A stretch of 7,423 nucleotides of DNA. Origin: an uncultured Porphyromonadaceae bacterium (GTDB lineage: Bacteria; Bacteroidota; Bacteroidia; Bacteroidales; Muribaculaceae). The stretch lies in NCBI GenBank assembly GCA_947178565.1, contig CAMWYV010000050.1, positions 1 through 7,423 on the forward strand. The letters run 5' to 3'. Shown here one piece after another: positions 6,487 through 7,423 of this stretch. Every line of letters starts with the position of its first letter. Within the stretch, counting starts at the first letter, position 1. Below the pieces are notes generated by a model. That model had not been told where the DNA came from. It ran no database searches and worked only from the letters and a program-made list of their open reading frames with translations. The translations under genes and the position numbers were made by a program.

Positions 6487-7423
6487 CTACTCAGCCTTAG
6501 TGGAGAAAGTACGCCATTTATCCATCAAGGCTTGCATATCATCGGGAATGGGAGCTGTAAAAAACATCTCTTTTCCGGTTACAGGATGCACAAAACCAAG
6601 TGTTCTGGCATGAAGAGCCTGCCGGGGGCACACATCAAAGCAATTTGCTATAAATTTATTATAGCTACCAGATTTGAGCCCTCTCAGCACCTTATCACCT
6701 CCATATCTCGCATCACTAAACAATGGATGACCAATATGCCTCATATGCGCCCTAATCTGATGAGTCCTTCCTGTTTCAAGCACGCATTTTACCACAGATG
6801 CGTGATCAAAGCGCTCGATAACCTCGTAGTGAGTAACTGCGTGCTTGCCATATTCGCTGTCCGGTGGAAAGACATCCATCCTGAGCCTATCCTGCAAAGA
6901 CCTGCCGATATTTCCAACTATTGTGCCCTGCAGCGGCGTGGGCGTTCCCCACACAACCGCCACGTATTCTCTTTTTGTGGTCTTATCAAAAAACTGTTTT
7001 CCAAGATTTGTCTTGGCATCGGGAGTCTTGGCTATTACAAGAAGTCCTGATGTATCCTTATCTATGCGATGAACCAATCCCAACCGAGGATCATTCACGT
7101 CATAATCTTCTGTATTTCTGAAATGCCACGCAAGTGCATTGACAAGAGTACCGGTATAATTGCCGTGACCGGGATGAACAACAAGCCCCGCAGGTTTATT
7201 CACAACCATAACAGCGTCATCCTCATACACGATATCCAACGGAATGTCTTCAGCTGTGATTTCAAAATCATATCTGGGACGATCCATCACCACGCTCACC
7301 ACATCAAGGGGCTTCACGCGGTAATTTGACTTAACCGGTTTACCGTTGACAAGCACACAGCCCGCATCTGCTGCCTGCTGAATACGGTTTCTTGATGATT
7401 TCTCAAGTCTCGCGACCAAAAAT
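6487..7423 (-). CDS. rluD: RluA/RluD-family 23S rRNA pseudouridine synthase, 5'-truncated by the window edge
   Basis: The enzyme isomerizes uridine to pseudouridine in RNA; RluD itself modifies helix 69 of 23S rRNA (U1911, U1915, U1917 in E. coli). The frame is open to the right edge. The TTG at 7417-7419 falls inside the conserved S4 start (FLVARL, then SSRNRIQQA), so the true start is outside the window and a few dozen residues are missing. Counting from that TTG: the S4 RNA-binding domain covers about 1-45, VVNKPAGLVVHPGHGN is 72-87, and the catalytic HRIDKDTSG is 117-125 with nucleophile Asp120. GRTHQIRAHMRHIGHPLFSDARYGG (217-241, key residues Arg218, His220 and Arg223) and QALHARTLGFVHP (267-279) complete the synthase domain. 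The TAG stop is 99 bp before the next gene. RluD rather than RluC is likely but not certain; the exact uridine target is inference. Confidence 0.93.
   Translation of the reverse strand, partial: FLVARLEKSSRNRIQQAADAGCVLVNGKPVKSNYRVKPLDVVSVVMDRPRYDFEITAEDIPLDIVYEDDAVMVVNKPAGLVVHPGHGNYTGTLVNALAWHFRNTEDYDVNDPRLGLVHRIDKDTSGLLVIAKTPDAKTNLGKQFFDKTTKREYVAVVWGTPTPLQGTIVGNIGRSLQDRLRMDVFPPDSEYGKHAVTHYEVIERFDHASVVKCVLETGRTHQIRAHMRHIGHPLFSDARYGGDKVLRGLKSGSYNKFIANCFDVCPRQALHARTLGFVHPVTGKEMFFTAPIPDDMQALMDKWRTFSTKAE

Noticed and set aside
6532..7050. 172-codon open frame on the + strand opposite rluD
   Set aside because: It lies wholly antisense to a gene with complete pseudouridine synthase motifs, has no recognizable domain, and its composition (Cys, His and Ser rich) is what the reverse of a conserved gene gives.
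7417..7419. TTG as the start of rluD
   Set aside because: The codon before it encodes Phe and completes the usual FL.ARL S4 motif, so the gene continues beyond the window.
1..7423. CRISPR array, mobile element, tRNA or defence system
   Set aside because: I saw no spaced direct repeats, no transposase or integrase motifs, no cloverleaf and no defence-type domains; nearly all bases lie in six housekeeping-type genes.

Overview
The window reads as ordinary chromosome from a member of the Bacteroidota, most likely the order Bacteroidales. The evidence is indirect. Start codons have A/T-rich rather than Shine-Dalgarno leaders. A TAnnTTTG-type -7 box lies upstream of the acyltransferase. The ComEC tail, the short FolK and the acyltransferase motifs resemble versions I associate with that phylum. 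The genus cannot be fixed from sequence alone.

Layout, left to right. A comEC gene (DNA-uptake channel) on the + strand enters from the left edge and ends at 1454. The rest of the window is coded on the - strand. In transcription order: an rluD-type 23S rRNA pseudouridine synthase entering from the right edge (7423 to 6487); a 99-bp AT-rich gap holding a candidate promoter and a small inverted repeat; then a tight four-gene run. That run is a glycerolipid-type acyltransferase (6387-5185), a membrane-anchored metallophosphoesterase (5167-3974), tex (3955-1805) and folK (1815-1429). Gaps in the run are 17 bp and 18 bp, followed by an 11-bp overlap, which suggests one transcript. folK and comEC converge and overlap tail to tail by 26 bp.

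Functionally the run mixes jobs. The acyltransferase and phosphoesterase may both act on membrane lipids. Tex is an RNA-binding transcription and translation accessory factor. FolK makes the pyrophosphorylated pterin needed for folate. This looks like a housekeeping operon held together by position rather than one pathway. No tRNA, rRNA, CRISPR array, insertion sequence, phage gene or attachment site was seen, and coding density is about 98 percent.

I do not see an undescribed system here. The points most worth a second look are sequence variants inside known families: an HX5D instead of HX4D acyltransferase motif, a ComEC tail that looks like a metallo-beta-lactamase fold stripped of its metal ligands, a short FolK with an altered arginine loop, and the acyltransferase-phosphoesterase pairing.
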